DNA of 64,000 nucleotides from Kitasatospora sp. SUK 42. Lineage in GTDB: Bacteria > Actinomycetota > Actinomycetes > Streptomycetales > Streptomycetaceae. The DNA lies in NCBI RefSeq assembly GCF_015776785.2, contig NZ_LFMD02000003.1, positions 1,197,765-1,261,764 on the forward strand, given 5' to 3'. Below, piece by piece: positions 25,753-34,720 of the stretch. Each line of letters starts with the position of its first letter. The stretch's first letter is position 1. A program made the position numbers and the translations under genes. The notes under the pieces were generated by a model. It was not told the DNA's origin and did no database searches. It worked only from the letters and a program-made list of their open reading frames with translations.

Positions 25753-27603
25753 TCACTTCGCCCACTCCCGGATGCGGGCGATCCGCGCCTTCAGCTGGTT
25801 GGCGGTGGCCTGCGCGGTGAGCGGACCGCCGCACTGGCGGCGCAGCTCGTTGTGGATGGTGCCGTGCGGCTGGCTGGTGCGGTGGTGCCAGGCGGCGACC
25901 AGCGCGTTCAGCTCCTTGCGCAGCTCCCTCAGCTCCTGGTGGGTGACCACCGGCCGCTGGTCGGCCGGCATCTCCAGCAGGTCGGCCTCCTCGGCGGGCT
26001 TGGTCTTGCTGCGCTGGATCTGCCGGTGCTGGCGCTTCTGGAGCAGCATCTGCACCTGGTCCGGCTCCAGCAGGCCCGGGATGCCGAGGTAGTCGTCCTC
26101 CTCCTCGCTCCCCGGGTGGGCCTGCATGCCGAACTCCATGGCGTTGTACAGCACCCGGTCGAAGACCGCGTCGGAGCCGAGCGCCTCGTAGGAGAACTCC
26201 TCGCCGCCCGCGCCGTCCGGCCCGTCGTTGGCCCGTTCGGCCTCGGCGAGCAGCCGGTCCTCCTCGTCGAAGAGGCCGTCGCCCTCCTTCTTGGGCCGGT
26301 CCAGCACGTGGTCGCGCTGGACCTCCATCTCGTTGGCGAAGCCCAGCAGCATCGGGATGGTCGGCAGGAACACCGAGGCGGTCTCGCCGCGCTTGCGGGC
26401 GCGCACGAAGCGGCCGACGGCCTGGGCGAAGAACAGCGGGGTGGAGATCGAGGTGGCGTACACCCCGACGCACAGCCGGGGCACGTCGACGCCCTCGGAC
26501 ACCATGCGGACCGCGACCATCCAGCGCGAGGTCCCCTCCGCGTAGTCGGAGATCCGCTTGGAGGCCTCGGTCTCGTCCGAGAGCACCAGGGTGACCTTCT
26601 CGCCGCTGATCTCGCGCAGCATCTTGGCGTAGGCGCGGGCCACGTTCTGGTCGGTGGCGATGACCAGCCCGCCGGCGTCCGGGATCGCCTTGCGGACCTC
26701 GGTCAGGCGCCGGTCGGCGGCCTGCAGCACGGCCGGGATCCACTCGCCCTGCGGGGACAGCGCGGTGCGCCAGGCCTGGGCGATCAGGTCCTTGGTCATC
26801 GGCTCGCCGAGCCGGGCCTCCAGCTCGTCGCCGGACTTGGTGCGCCAGCGCATGTTGCCGCTGTAGCTGAGGAAGATCACCGGGCGGACGACGTGGTCGG
26901 CGAGCGCGTGCCCGTAGCCGTAGGTGTAGTCGGCGACGGACTTGCGGATCCCGTCGCCGCCCGCGTCGTACGCCACGAACGGGATCGGGTTGGTGTCCGA
27001 GCGGAACGGCGTCCCGGTCAGCGCCAGCCGGCGGGTGGCCGGCTCGAAGGCCTCGAAACAGGCCTCGCCCCAGGACTTGGAGTCACCGGCGTGGTGGATC
27101 TCGTCCATGATCACGAGGGTCTTGCGGGCCTCGGTCCGGTTGCGGTGCAGCATCGGGTTGACCCCGACGCCCGCGTAGGTGACCACGATGCCGTGGTACT
27201 CCCGGGACAGCGGCCCGGAGGAGTACGCCGGGTCCAGCTTGATGCCTATCCGGGCGGCGGCCTCGGCCCACTGCTTCTTCAGGTGCTCGGTCGGCGCGAC
27301 GACCGTCACCTGCTGCACCAGGTGGTTGTGCAGCAGGTACGAGGCCAGGGTGAGCGCGAAGGTGGTCTTGCCTGCGCCCGGGGTCGCGACCGCGAGGAAG
27401 TCGCGCGGCTGGGTCTCGATGTACTTGTCCAGCGCGCCCTGCTGCCAGGCCCGCAGCTTGCCCGCGGTGCCCCAGGGGGCACGGCCGGGGAAGGCCGGGG
27501 ACAGGTGGTGCGAACCGGTGGACGGGGCCTGGCCGGCGGTCCGGACGGACGCCTGCGGCGCGTCGGAGAACAGCGGCATCGAGGAGGCGGCGGCAGTACT
27601 CAC
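25753..27603 (-). CDS. DEAD/DEAH-box (SF2) helicase, UvrB/RecG-like actinobacterial type
   Basis: 616 aa. N-terminal Q-like LRAWQQGALDKYI, Walker A VATPGAGKTTFALTL, motif II MDEIHHAG (DEIH), motif III LALTGTPFRSD, then helicase-C motifs VIATDQNVARAYAKML, RMVSEGVDVPRLCVGVYA and AQAVGRFVRARKRGE. The C-terminal 150 residues are charged and specific to actinobacteria. Its cellular role is unknown; nucleic acid unwinding is inferred from motifs. Strongly conserved in Streptomyces to my knowledge. Divergent from the second ssg gene across a 285-base region with a Crp-type site. Confidence 0.92.
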   Translation of the reverse strand: MSTAAASSMPLFSDAPQASVRTAGQAPSTGSHHLSPAFPGRAPWGTAGKLRAWQQGALDKYIETQPRDFLAVATPGAGKTTFALTLASYLLHNHLVQQVTVVAPTEHLKKQWAEAAARIGIKLDPAYSSGPLSREYHGIVVTYAGVGVNPMLHRNRTEARKTLVIMDEIHHAGDSKSWGEACFEAFEPATRRLALTGTPFRSDTNPIPFVAYDAGGDGIRKSVADYTYGYGHALADHVVRPVIFLSYSGNMRWRTKSGDELEARLGEPMTKDLIAQAWRTALSPQGEWIPAVLQAADRRLTEVRKAIPDAGGLVIATDQNVARAYAKMLREISGEKVTLVLSDETEASKRISDYAEGTSRWMVAVRMVSEGVDVPRLCVGVYATSISTPLFFAQAVGRFVRARKRGETASVFLPTIPMLLGFANEMEVQRDHVLDRPKKEGDGLFDEEDRLLAEAERANDGPDGAGGEEFSYEALGSDAVFDRVLYNAMEFGMQAHPGSEEEDDYLGIPGLLEPDQVQMLLQKRQHRQIQRSKTKPAEEADLLEMPADQRPVVTHQELRELRKELNALVAAWHHRTSQPHGTIHNELRRQCGGPLTAQATANQLKARIARIREWAK

Positions 27604-27757
27604 GGTCTCCGAGGGGGATCATCGCAGGTCAGAGGCGGTTTTGCGGCCCCGTCCCGCGGTCGGGCGGCGATCGGACAACCCGCCCAGCGTACCGGCCCGG
27701 CGCCGTTCGGGCCTCCAGGAGCCGGGCCGCGCCGGACCCGGACGGCCGGAAATCGAT

Positions 27758-27771
27758 GTGACGCAGGTCAC
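27758..27771. promoter_or_regulatory. Candidate Crp (cAMP receptor protein) binding site
   Basis: GTGACGCAGGTCAC is a near-perfect palindrome (GTGAC/GTCAC arms around GCAG) and fits the GTG-N6-GNCAC consensus reported for Streptomyces Crp. It lies 118 bases before the start of the second ssg gene and 155 bases before the divergent helicase start. Confidence 0.55.
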
Positions 27772-27888
27772 CAACAATCACCCGCGAAACCCGGTAATCC
27801 CCGGTGGCCCCAGGACTCTCACCAACGTGAGGCCGCCCCAACCCCACCTGCCATCGCCCGGCCTCGCACCGAACCGAAGGGACCACTC

Positions 27889-28317
27889 GTGTACGCAGCC
27901 GTCGAAGAGACCGTCCAGGCCCGCCTGATCCTCTCCCAGCACCGCTCCGCCCGGCTGCGGGTCGTGCTCTCCTACCAGCCGGAGGACCCGTTCGCGGCCC
28001 GGATGGCCTTCCCCGCCGAGTTCTCGCTGGACGACCCCGTGGACGGCCAGAGCTCCGAGGACATCGTCTGGGTCTTCGCCCGCCAGCTGCTCTCGGCCGG
28101 ACTGGAGGTGCCGGCCGGCGTCGGCGACGTCCACGTCCGGCCCGGGCTCGGCCGGCGCACCATGGTCGAGCTGCGGGCCCCGGAGGGCACCGCGCTGCTC
28201 CAGTTCGACACCGCCGACCTGCGGCGCTTCCTGTGGCGCAGCCGGCTGCTCGTCCCCGAGGGCGAGGAGCACCTGCACCTGGACGCCGACCGCGCGCTCG
28301 CCCAGCTGCTCGGCTGA
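27889..28317 (+). CDS. SsgA-like sporulation/cell division regulator (second copy)
   Basis: 142 aa from GTG 27889, preceded by GAAGGGA. Signatures are VVLSYQPEDPFAARMAFPAE, DIVWVFARQLLSAG, VGDVHVRPGLGRRTMVEL and ALLQFDTADLRRFLWRS, the last closer to the SsgD/SsgE/SsgG type than to SsgA or SsgB. It differs clearly from the paralogue at 14833, so the pair is not a recent duplication. A candidate Crp site lies upstream; Crp affects germination and development in Streptomyces, which would suit a morphogenetic gene. Confidence 0.92.
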   Translation: MYAAVEETVQARLILSQHRSARLRVVLSYQPEDPFAARMAFPAEFSLDDPVDGQSSEDIVWVFARQLLSAGLEVPAGVGDVHVRPGLGRRTMVELRAPEGTALLQFDTADLRRFLWRSRLLVPEGEEHLHLDADRALAQLLG

Positions 28318-28450
28318 CCGGCGGGCGGCGTCCGGGAGCGCCTCAGCGCTTCCGGCCGTGAGCCGGTAGGAGCAGGCGAGGACCGGCGGTGACCAGCCGT
28401 GAGCCGGTCGCCGCGGAGCGGCTGCCACCCGGGACCGGGGCCCGGGCAGG

Positions 28451-31027
28451 CTAGCCCGACAGCTTGCGCATCAGCCGTACGCCCTGCGGCGCCGTCAGGT
28501 GCGGCAGGTAGGCCTTGCCGATCGCCCTGGTGATGCCGGGCAGCGCGGCCGGGTCGGGGTAGGCCATGTACATCGGCCGGTACTCCGGCTGGAACTTCGC
28601 CTTGAACGCCAGCAGCGAACGGAAGCCGTACACCGGTTCCAGCACCCTGCCCATCCAGTCCAGCATCCGCTGCAGCCCGGTGGGGTCCCCATCCTGCCCG
28701 GTGCGGGCCAGCGGCGCGCCCGACAGCGACAGGAAGCGCGCGCCCTCCTCCTTGAAGCCCAGCGCGGCCGAGGCGATCAGGAACTCGCTGACGCCGCGGA
28801 AGCCGTCCGAGCGCCGGCGCATGAAGTCCAGCGTCCAGCCGACCGGCACGCCGTCCTCGTACACCGGCATCCAGCTGGTCAGCCCGTGCACCACCCGCTG
28901 CTCGTCCACCGCGATCAGCACCCGCACATCGGGGTCGTCGAGCTCCTCCAGCCCGCCGAGCGTGAAGCCCATCTCGGGCAGGCCCTTCTCGGAGACCCAC
29001 TCCTCGGAGATCGCCCGGATCTGGTCCCGCAGCGCGAGCGGCGCCTCGTGGTACGCCCACCACTCCGCGGTGATGCCCTGCTTGCCGGCCTTGTTGAGGG
29101 CGGTGCGGATGTCCTGCCACTTGCGGCCGGTGAAGGCCAGCTCGGGCAGCGGCACCACGGTGTCCTCGGCGACCTGCACCGAGCGCCAGCCCAGCTGTTC
29201 GGCGGCGGCCCTGGTCTCGGCGGAGACGCTGTAGAAGCACGGCGTCCAGCCCCGCGCGTCGCAGTGGCGGGCAAAGCCGGCCACCGCCCGGGCCCGGTCC
29301 TCGGGGGCGCCGAACGGGTCGCCGGTGGTCAGCGCCACGGTGCCCACCACCCGGTAGGCGACGGCCGCGCGGCCCCGCTCGTCGAACCAGTAGTGGTTGC
29401 CCTCCCAGGTGGTGATGAAGGACAGCGTCCCGCCGCCGTGCGCGGAGAGGAGCGCCCGCGCCCGGGCCGCGGCCGCCGCGTCGGTGTGCAGCACCGGGCG
29501 GCGGAAGGCCGACAGCAGCGCGATCAGCGCGACCACCCAGAACGCCAGCCCGCAGTACGTCTCCAGGAACTGCGCCACCGGGCCGACCGCGATCGGGTAG
29601 TCCGGCAGCAGGTCGTTGTACGCGGGCGGCAGGAACTGGGCCGGCAGCCCGTGCACCAGCCCGCGCACGCTCGCGCCGGGCTCGAACTGCCCGGCCGCCA
29701 GCCGTCCGAGGCCCACGTACGCCGCCGCGGCGGCCAGCGCGGCCCCGCCGACCACCACGGCCAGCCGGCGCACCGCCCGTCCGGACAGCCGCAGCCGGAA
29801 CCGCTGACGGGTGGCCAGCAGCAGACCGGTGGTCAGCAGCGGCAGCAGCATCGCCTCGACGAAGTACTGCACCACGTCCCCGCTGACCGGCCCGGCGTCC
29901 AGGTACAGCCAGGCCAGCAGCGCCACCCAGAGCAGCTCGGTGGCGACGGTGATCCGCCAGGCGAACCGCAGCCCCCGGCGCAGCCCCTCGGCGAGCACCA
30001 GCAGCAGCGCCGGGAACAGCGCGGCCATCAGCCGCCCGGGGGTGTCGAAGATCCGCTCCACGGCGTGCGCGCGGGCGCAGTCGTGCGCCGACACCGCGCA
30101 GAAGTCGGCCACCTCGTCCGGGCTGAGCCGGTGCGAGAAGTACAGCTCGGAGAAGGTGTTGAACGGCCCGCTGGCGTTGTCGTACAGCGAGGCGATCAGC
30201 GGCCCGAAGGCGGCGGCGACCAGGCAGAGCGCGACCAGCACCCGGATCTCGGTGTGCGAGGAGCGGTGCGTGCGCAGGTGCGGGCGGCTCCGGCTGACCA
30301 GCGCGCCCAGGCCCAGCCCGACCAGCGCGGCGGCGCACCGCTGGACGCTCTGCAGGTGGCCCACGTACAGCGTCATGACCAGCGGGCCCAGCAGCACCAG
30401 CAGGTGCAGCCGGCGGCGCCAGAGCACGGTGAGCCGGTAGCCGAGCACCCCGGCCAGGGCGAACAGGCCGACGCCGGGCCCGATCGAGGTCTGGTCGGCC
30501 ACCGAGGCGGTCCACTGCTCCCCCGCGGAGGAGCCGAACTTGACCAGCCCGGTGCCCAGCAGGGTGCCGGCCACCTGCCCGCCGACCAGCACCGCGAGGG
30601 TGCGCAGCCGTCCGAGCCGGTGCTCGGCGGCCGGGCCGACCAGGAGCAGCAGCAGGCTGGTGGTCACGTACGCGCCGCTGCCCGAGCACCAGAACAGCGA
30701 GGTGACCGGCGTCCACCAGCGGCCCTCGGCGAGCGTGGGCAGGCCGATCCCGGCCCGGGAGAGCAGGTGCCCGGACGGCCCGGCGGACAGGCTGCCGGTG
30801 GCCCCGCCGAGCGCCCAGAGCCCGGCCAGCAGCGCCAGGGTCAGCGGCGCCGAGCACAGCCGGGCGCCGAGCGCCCGGGCCGCCCGCCGCAGCCGCTGCG
30901 GGCGCGGCTCCGGCGTCCGGGTGACCGGGGCGCGGTCGGCGCCCCGGTCGGGCGCGCGCTCCGCGTCCGGCCCGGCTCTGCGCTCCCGCTCCTCGACGGC
31001 CACCAGTGCGGTCCCCGCCCCGGTCAC
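28451..31027 (-). CDS. MprF-like aminoacyl-phosphatidylglycerol synthase with rhomboid-like N-terminal domain
   Basis: 858 aa from GTG 31027, overlapping the upstream stop by GTGA. The C-terminal 330 residues are the DUF2156/MprF catalytic domain (GTLSFITTWEGNHYWFDERG, VAYRVVGTVALTTGDPFG, GFRGVSEFLIASAALGFKEE, FQPEYRPMYMAYPDP), which transfers an amino acid from tRNA to phosphatidylglycerol. The N-terminus has many TM helices; residues about 95-230 resemble a rhomboid layout (EGRWWTPVTSLFW, GPAAEHRLG, SIGPGVGLFALAG) but lack the GxSG serine, so a flippase or scaffold role is more likely than proteolysis. Amino acid specificity (Lys or Ala) cannot be told. Confidence 0.85.
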   Translation of the reverse strand: MTGAGTALVAVEERERRAGPDAERAPDRGADRAPVTRTPEPRPQRLRRAARALGARLCSAPLTLALLAGLWALGGATGSLSAGPSGHLLSRAGIGLPTLAEGRWWTPVTSLFWCSGSGAYVTTSLLLLLVGPAAEHRLGRLRTLAVLVGGQVAGTLLGTGLVKFGSSAGEQWTASVADQTSIGPGVGLFALAGVLGYRLTVLWRRRLHLLVLLGPLVMTLYVGHLQSVQRCAAALVGLGLGALVSRSRPHLRTHRSSHTEIRVLVALCLVAAAFGPLIASLYDNASGPFNTFSELYFSHRLSPDEVADFCAVSAHDCARAHAVERIFDTPGRLMAALFPALLLVLAEGLRRGLRFAWRITVATELLWVALLAWLYLDAGPVSGDVVQYFVEAMLLPLLTTGLLLATRQRFRLRLSGRAVRRLAVVVGGAALAAAAAYVGLGRLAAGQFEPGASVRGLVHGLPAQFLPPAYNDLLPDYPIAVGPVAQFLETYCGLAFWVVALIALLSAFRRPVLHTDAAAAARARALLSAHGGGTLSFITTWEGNHYWFDERGRAAVAYRVVGTVALTTGDPFGAPEDRARAVAGFARHCDARGWTPCFYSVSAETRAAAEQLGWRSVQVAEDTVVPLPELAFTGRKWQDIRTALNKAGKQGITAEWWAYHEAPLALRDQIRAISEEWVSEKGLPEMGFTLGGLEELDDPDVRVLIAVDEQRVVHGLTSWMPVYEDGVPVGWTLDFMRRRSDGFRGVSEFLIASAALGFKEEGARFLSLSGAPLARTGQDGDPTGLQRMLDWMGRVLEPVYGFRSLLAFKAKFQPEYRPMYMAYPDPAALPGITRAIGKAYLPHLTAPQGVRLMRKLSG

Positions 31028-32349
31028 CGGGTCAGCCCGGTCTGCTGGGCGAGCCACGGGATCTGCTGGGCGATGCCGGGCCGGAAGACGACCCAGCCGT
31101 GGCCGCCCGGCATCAGCTCGAACTTCGCCTTCATCCCGGCCGCCTGCACGGCCTGGTAGACCTTCTCCATCTGCGGCCTGAACTCCCCGTCGGTCTCCCC
31201 GACCATCAGGGCGGCGTTGGTGTCCGGGAACTTCCGACGGGCCATCACCTGGAGCGGGTCGACCGCGTCGAACTTCTTCCCGTCGCCGCCGAACGCGGCC
31301 TTGACCGTCTCCTCCCGGGTGCCCAGGGTCGGCTCCAGCTGCCCGGACATGTCCAGGACGGTGCCGTACACGTCGGGCGCGTTGACGCCGAGCTGGAGCG
31401 CGCAGGTGCCGCCCATCGAGGCGCCGCCTATGGCCCAGGTGGCCCGGCCGGTGGCGGTCTGAAGGTTCTGGTGGATCCATTTGGGCACGTCCACCGCCAG
31501 GTAGGTCTGGGTCTTGGCGATCTTCGAATCCAGGCAGAGCGTGTTGGCCCAGGTCGAGCCGAGCTGATCGGGCATCACCACGATCGGCGCGAGGCCGCCG
31601 TGCCGGGCGGCGAACGCGTCCATCGCCTCGTTGATCTGACCGGCCAGCACCCAGTCCCCGGGCACCCCGGGCTGACCGGCGATCATGACGATCACCGGCA
31701 GCAGCGGCCTCGGGGTGGCCTGGTAGGCGGGCGGGAGGTAGACGTACGCGTCACGGGCCCTGAAGTTCGACCTGAGGCCGGGGATCGGCACCACCGAGAC
31801 GGTGCCCTTCGCGGGCAGGTCCGCCGGGGGCCGCCAGACCTCGTCGAGCACCTTGCCCGGCGGGGCGGCCACGGTCTGCTCGACCTTGGGGGCGATCAGG
31901 CCCTCCGTCCTGGTCAGCCACGGCGCCAGCATGACCCGCCCGCTGGGGAACTGGCCGAAGCCGATGTTGACCTCGGAGGCGGCCATCAGCAGCACCAGGC
32001 CGCTCAGGCCGAGCGCGATCCCCCGGCGCGGCCAGGTCAGCCGCCGCACCCGGTAGCCGACCAGGCAGAAGCCCAGCAGGGCGACGGCGATCCACCAGGT
32101 GACGTACCGGGGCGTGCCCTCCGGGAAGGGGTGCCACCAGCCGTCGACCACGACGTCCAGCAGCAGACTGAGGGCCGCCGCGGTGATCAGCGCGGCGGGC
32201 AGGCGGAACCGCCACCAGCTCCGGCCGCGGCCGACGGCGAGCGCGAACAGCGCCGCCCAGCCGGCGACGAACACGGCGTGCGGGATCGGGCCGTCGGTGA
32301 GCGGCCAGTCGATCGGGTTCCAGCGGGTGGCAAGGGTGAGCGTGGTCAT
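31024..32349 (-). CDS. Membrane alpha/beta hydrolase (esterase D-like), MprF partner
   Basis: 441 aa. Three to four N-terminal TM helices are followed by an esterase domain with nucleophile elbow GGASMGGTCALQLG, Asp in MVGETDGEF and His in PGGHGWVVF. It overlaps the sortase stop (ATGA) and the MprF-like start (GTGA), so all three are coupled. Putative aminoacyl-PG hydrolases are encoded beside aminoacyl-PG synthases in other Gram-positives; a role in removing or recycling the amino acid here is inference from that pairing. A mycolyl-esterase-like function is the alternative. Confidence 0.82.
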   Translation of the reverse strand: MTTLTLATRWNPIDWPLTDGPIPHAVFVAGWAALFALAVGRGRSWWRFRLPAALITAAALSLLLDVVVDGWWHPFPEGTPRYVTWWIAVALLGFCLVGYRVRRLTWPRRGIALGLSGLVLLMAASEVNIGFGQFPSGRVMLAPWLTRTEGLIAPKVEQTVAAPPGKVLDEVWRPPADLPAKGTVSVVPIPGLRSNFRARDAYVYLPPAYQATPRPLLPVIVMIAGQPGVPGDWVLAGQINEAMDAFAARHGGLAPIVVMPDQLGSTWANTLCLDSKIAKTQTYLAVDVPKWIHQNLQTATGRATWAIGGASMGGTCALQLGVNAPDVYGTVLDMSGQLEPTLGTREETVKAAFGGDGKKFDAVDPLQVMARRKFPDTNAALMVGETDGEFRPQMEKVYQAVQAAGMKAKFELMPGGHGWVVFRPGIAQQIPWLAQQTGLTR

Positions 32350-32990
32350 GCGGCTTTGCCCGGAGCAGTGGTGCCGGCCAGGAATCCGTAGGCGACGACG
32401 TTTCCCTCGTAGCCGTTCTTCTCGCTGTACGCGCCGCCGCAGGTGATGACCCGCAGCTGTGCGTCGGCGGCCTGGTGGTACACCCGGTCGTCCGGGAAGT
32501 CCTTTCGGTCGTGCACTTCGATGGCGTAGAGCTGGTAGACGGCGGTGGCGCCGTCCGCGCGGGAGAACTCGATCCGGTCGCCCCGGTGGAGCGATCCGAG
32601 AGCGTAGAAGACGGCGGGCCCGGCCCGGTTGTCGACGTGGCCCGCCAGGATCGCGGTGCCGCGCTGGCCGGGGCTGGCCCCTCCGGGGTACCAGCCCGCG
32701 AGGTTGCGGTCCCCCTCCGGCGGGGCCTGGAGGTGGCCGTCGGCGTCCAGGCCGATCTCGGTGACCGGGGCGTCCAGCCGCACGGTCGGGATCCGGATCC
32801 GGGTCGGGACGGAGCGGCCGAGCGGCGGGACGACGGAGACCGGGGCGAACCCGGACAACGACTGCCCGGCCCCGGGGGCGGGCGGCAGCACGGGCGAGCC
32901 TCCGCCGTGCAGCAGCCAGGCGCCGAGCACCAGCGCGGCACCCGCCGCCAGGGTGCCCGGCCAGGGGCTCCTGCTCTGCTGGACGCCCAC
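32346..32990 (-). CDS. Class F sortase
   Basis: 214 aa from GTG 32990, chosen because AGAGGGGAG lies 5 bases upstream; ATG 33047 is in frame but has no ribosome site. An N-terminal TM anchor precedes the sortase domain: RIRIPTVRLDAPVTEIGLD, catalytic His in AILAGHVDNR and Cys in LRVITCGG. Class F sortases in actinobacteria are poorly understood transpeptidases. The catalytic Arg usually found after the Cys strand is not obvious (YSEKNGYEGN). It leads an operon with the hydrolase and MprF-like gene. Confidence 0.85.
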   Translation of the reverse strand: MGVQQSRSPWPGTLAAGAALVLGAWLLHGGGSPVLPPAPGAGQSLSGFAPVSVVPPLGRSVPTRIRIPTVRLDAPVTEIGLDADGHLQAPPEGDRNLAGWYPGGASPGQRGTAILAGHVDNRAGPAVFYALGSLHRGDRIEFSRADGATAVYQLYAIEVHDRKDFPDDRVYHQAADAQLRVITCGGAYSEKNGYEGNVVAYGFLAGTTAPGKAA

Positions 32991-33407
32991 GGGCGCTCCC
33001 CTCTGCCGACCGGAATCCCGCTTCCTGGGAATTTCCTGGGAACTCATTCAATCGGATCGGACCTTATGGCACGTCCCCACGATGGTCGTAGCCGCACCCG
33101 CCGATCGGCAGGGTCGACGGCCTCCGCGCTGCTCCACGTGGGGATCCGAACACGGAGCGTGACGGCCGTGGACCGCGCACGGAACCGGCCGCAACCCCTG
33201 CCGTAGAGCATCGACGGTCCGGCCCACCGGTTCGGTTGCGTCAAACGGGCGATCGGTTACGACCGCGCGCTGTGCCTCTCCGACCGTTCCGACCTGCGTG
33301 CCATGCTGACCCGGTCTCGGGTTCTATCACCCGACTGGTCCGACCGGAGTTTCCGCGCGCCGCACGCCTGCCGAACGCCTGCCGAACGCCTCATGAACGG
33401 AGCGACC
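32991..33407. other. Divergent intergenic region, sortase and deacetylase
   Basis: No gene is seen. An 11-base direct repeat CGCCTGCCGAA occurs twice in tandem at about 33365-33386, immediately before the deacetylase start. TATCAC at about 33325 is a possible -10 for it. If the sortase begins at ATG 33047 the region is 57 bases shorter. Confidence 0.35.
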
Positions 33408-34718
33408 ATGGACGCCCTCTCCCGCCGCACCCTGCTGGCCGCCGGAGCGGCCACCGCCGCCACCCTGGCGGCGGGCTGCGGCAGCGGCCGGTCCGGCGGC
33501 GGAGCCGGAGAGCGCGCCGAGGGCGCCGTCGCCCCCACCGTCCCCACCGCCGGGCAGCGGACGGCCACCCCGGCCCCGGCGCCCCAGAAGCCGGAGACCG
33601 TCCTGATCGGCGACGGCTCGACCTCGGACACCGGCCCCCAGCCCCACCAGCCCGTCCCCGAACAGCTGCAACCCGGCCAGCGCCCGCCGCAGTTCGTGGT
33701 CTTCTCCTGGGACGGCGCCGGCGAGCTCGACAACGGCCTGTTCGCCCGCTTCCGCCGGCTGGCCCGGGAGCACAACGCCTCGATGACCTTCTTCCTCAGC
33801 GGCCTCTACCTGCTGCCGGAGTCCAAGAAGGACCTGTACCGCCCGCCGCAGCACAAGGCCGGCGCCTCCGAGATCGGCTACCTGACCGACCAGCACATCC
33901 ACGACACCCTGGAGAACGTGCACGCGGCCTGGCTGGAGGGCCACGAGATCGGCACCCACTTCAACGGCCACTTCTGCGGCTCCACCGGCGTCGGCCAGTG
34001 GTCCCCGGAGGAGTGGGACAGCGAGATCCAGCAGGCGATGGACTTCGTGACGAACTGGCGCACCAACACCGGCTTCACCGACCTGCCGGCGCTGCCCTTC
34101 GACTACCGCAGGGAGCTGATCGGCAGCCGCACCCCCTGCCTGGAGGGCCAGCGCAACCTGCTGCCCACCGCGGTCAAGCGCGGCTGGCGCTACGACAGCA
34201 GCGGCAACGGCACCCAGGTGTGGCCGCAGAAGATCCAGGGCGGCGCGCTGTGGGACCTCCCGTTGCAGTCCATCCCCTTCCCCGGGCACACCTTCCAGGT
34301 GCTGTCGATGGACTACAACATCATGTACAACCAGTGCGGCCCCAACACCAAGGCCGACCCGGCCCTCTACCCGGGCTTCCAGGCGCAGGCCCGGGACTCC
34401 TACCTGATGGGCTTCGACCGCACGTACACCAGCAACCGGGCGCCGTACGTCATCGGCAACCACTTCGAGGAGTGGAACGGCGGCATCTACATGAACGCCG
34501 TCGAGGACGCCCTCAAGTCCATCGCGGACAAGCCGGAGGTCCGGCTGGTCTCCTTCCGCCAGCTGGTGGACTGGCTGGACGCCCAGGACCCCGCGGTACT
34601 GCGCAAGCTGCAGAGCCTCGGCCCGGGCCAGTCCCCGGCGGGCGGCTGGGAGAGCTTCCTCGGCACCGCGGCGGCCCCGCCGCCGGCTCCCTCCCCCGCC
34701 GCCGACGCCGTCGGCTGA
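33408..34718 (+). CDS. Polysaccharide deacetylase family lipoprotein
   Basis: 436 aa. SRRTLLAAGAATAATLAAGC combines an RR (Tat-like) signal with a lipobox cysteine near residue 24, so it is probably exported and lipidated. The NodB-like domain has metal ligands in FSWDGAGELDNG (in place of TFDDG) and HFNGHFCG (HxxxH). This resembles chitin-deacetylase-like relatives more than canonical peptidoglycan deacetylases, so activity is uncertain. CGGAG lies 6 bases before ATG 33408. The gene ends 2 bases before the stop of the convergent MFS gene, leaving no room for a separate terminator. Confidence 0.82.
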   Translation: MDALSRRTLLAAGAATAATLAAGCGSGRSGGGAGERAEGAVAPTVPTAGQRTATPAPAPQKPETVLIGDGSTSDTGPQPHQPVPEQLQPGQRPPQFVVFSWDGAGELDNGLFARFRRLAREHNASMTFFLSGLYLLPESKKDLYRPPQHKAGASEIGYLTDQHIHDTLENVHAAWLEGHEIGTHFNGHFCGSTGVGQWSPEEWDSEIQQAMDFVTNWRTNTGFTDLPALPFDYRRELIGSRTPCLEGQRNLLPTAVKRGWRYDSSGNGTQVWPQKIQGGALWDLPLQSIPFPGHTFQVLSMDYNIMYNQCGPNTKADPALYPGFQAQARDSYLMGFDRTYTSNRAPYVIGNHFEEWNGGIYMNAVEDALKSIADKPEVRLVSFRQLVDWLDAQDPAVLRKLQSLGPGQSPAGGWESFLGTAAAPPPAPSPAADAVG

Positions 34719-34720
34719 AC

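Noticed and set aside
25276..28317. Plus-strand open frame of about 1,000 codons
   Set aside because: Antisense to the helicase; only its last 142 codons (from 27889) are real, the second ssg gene.
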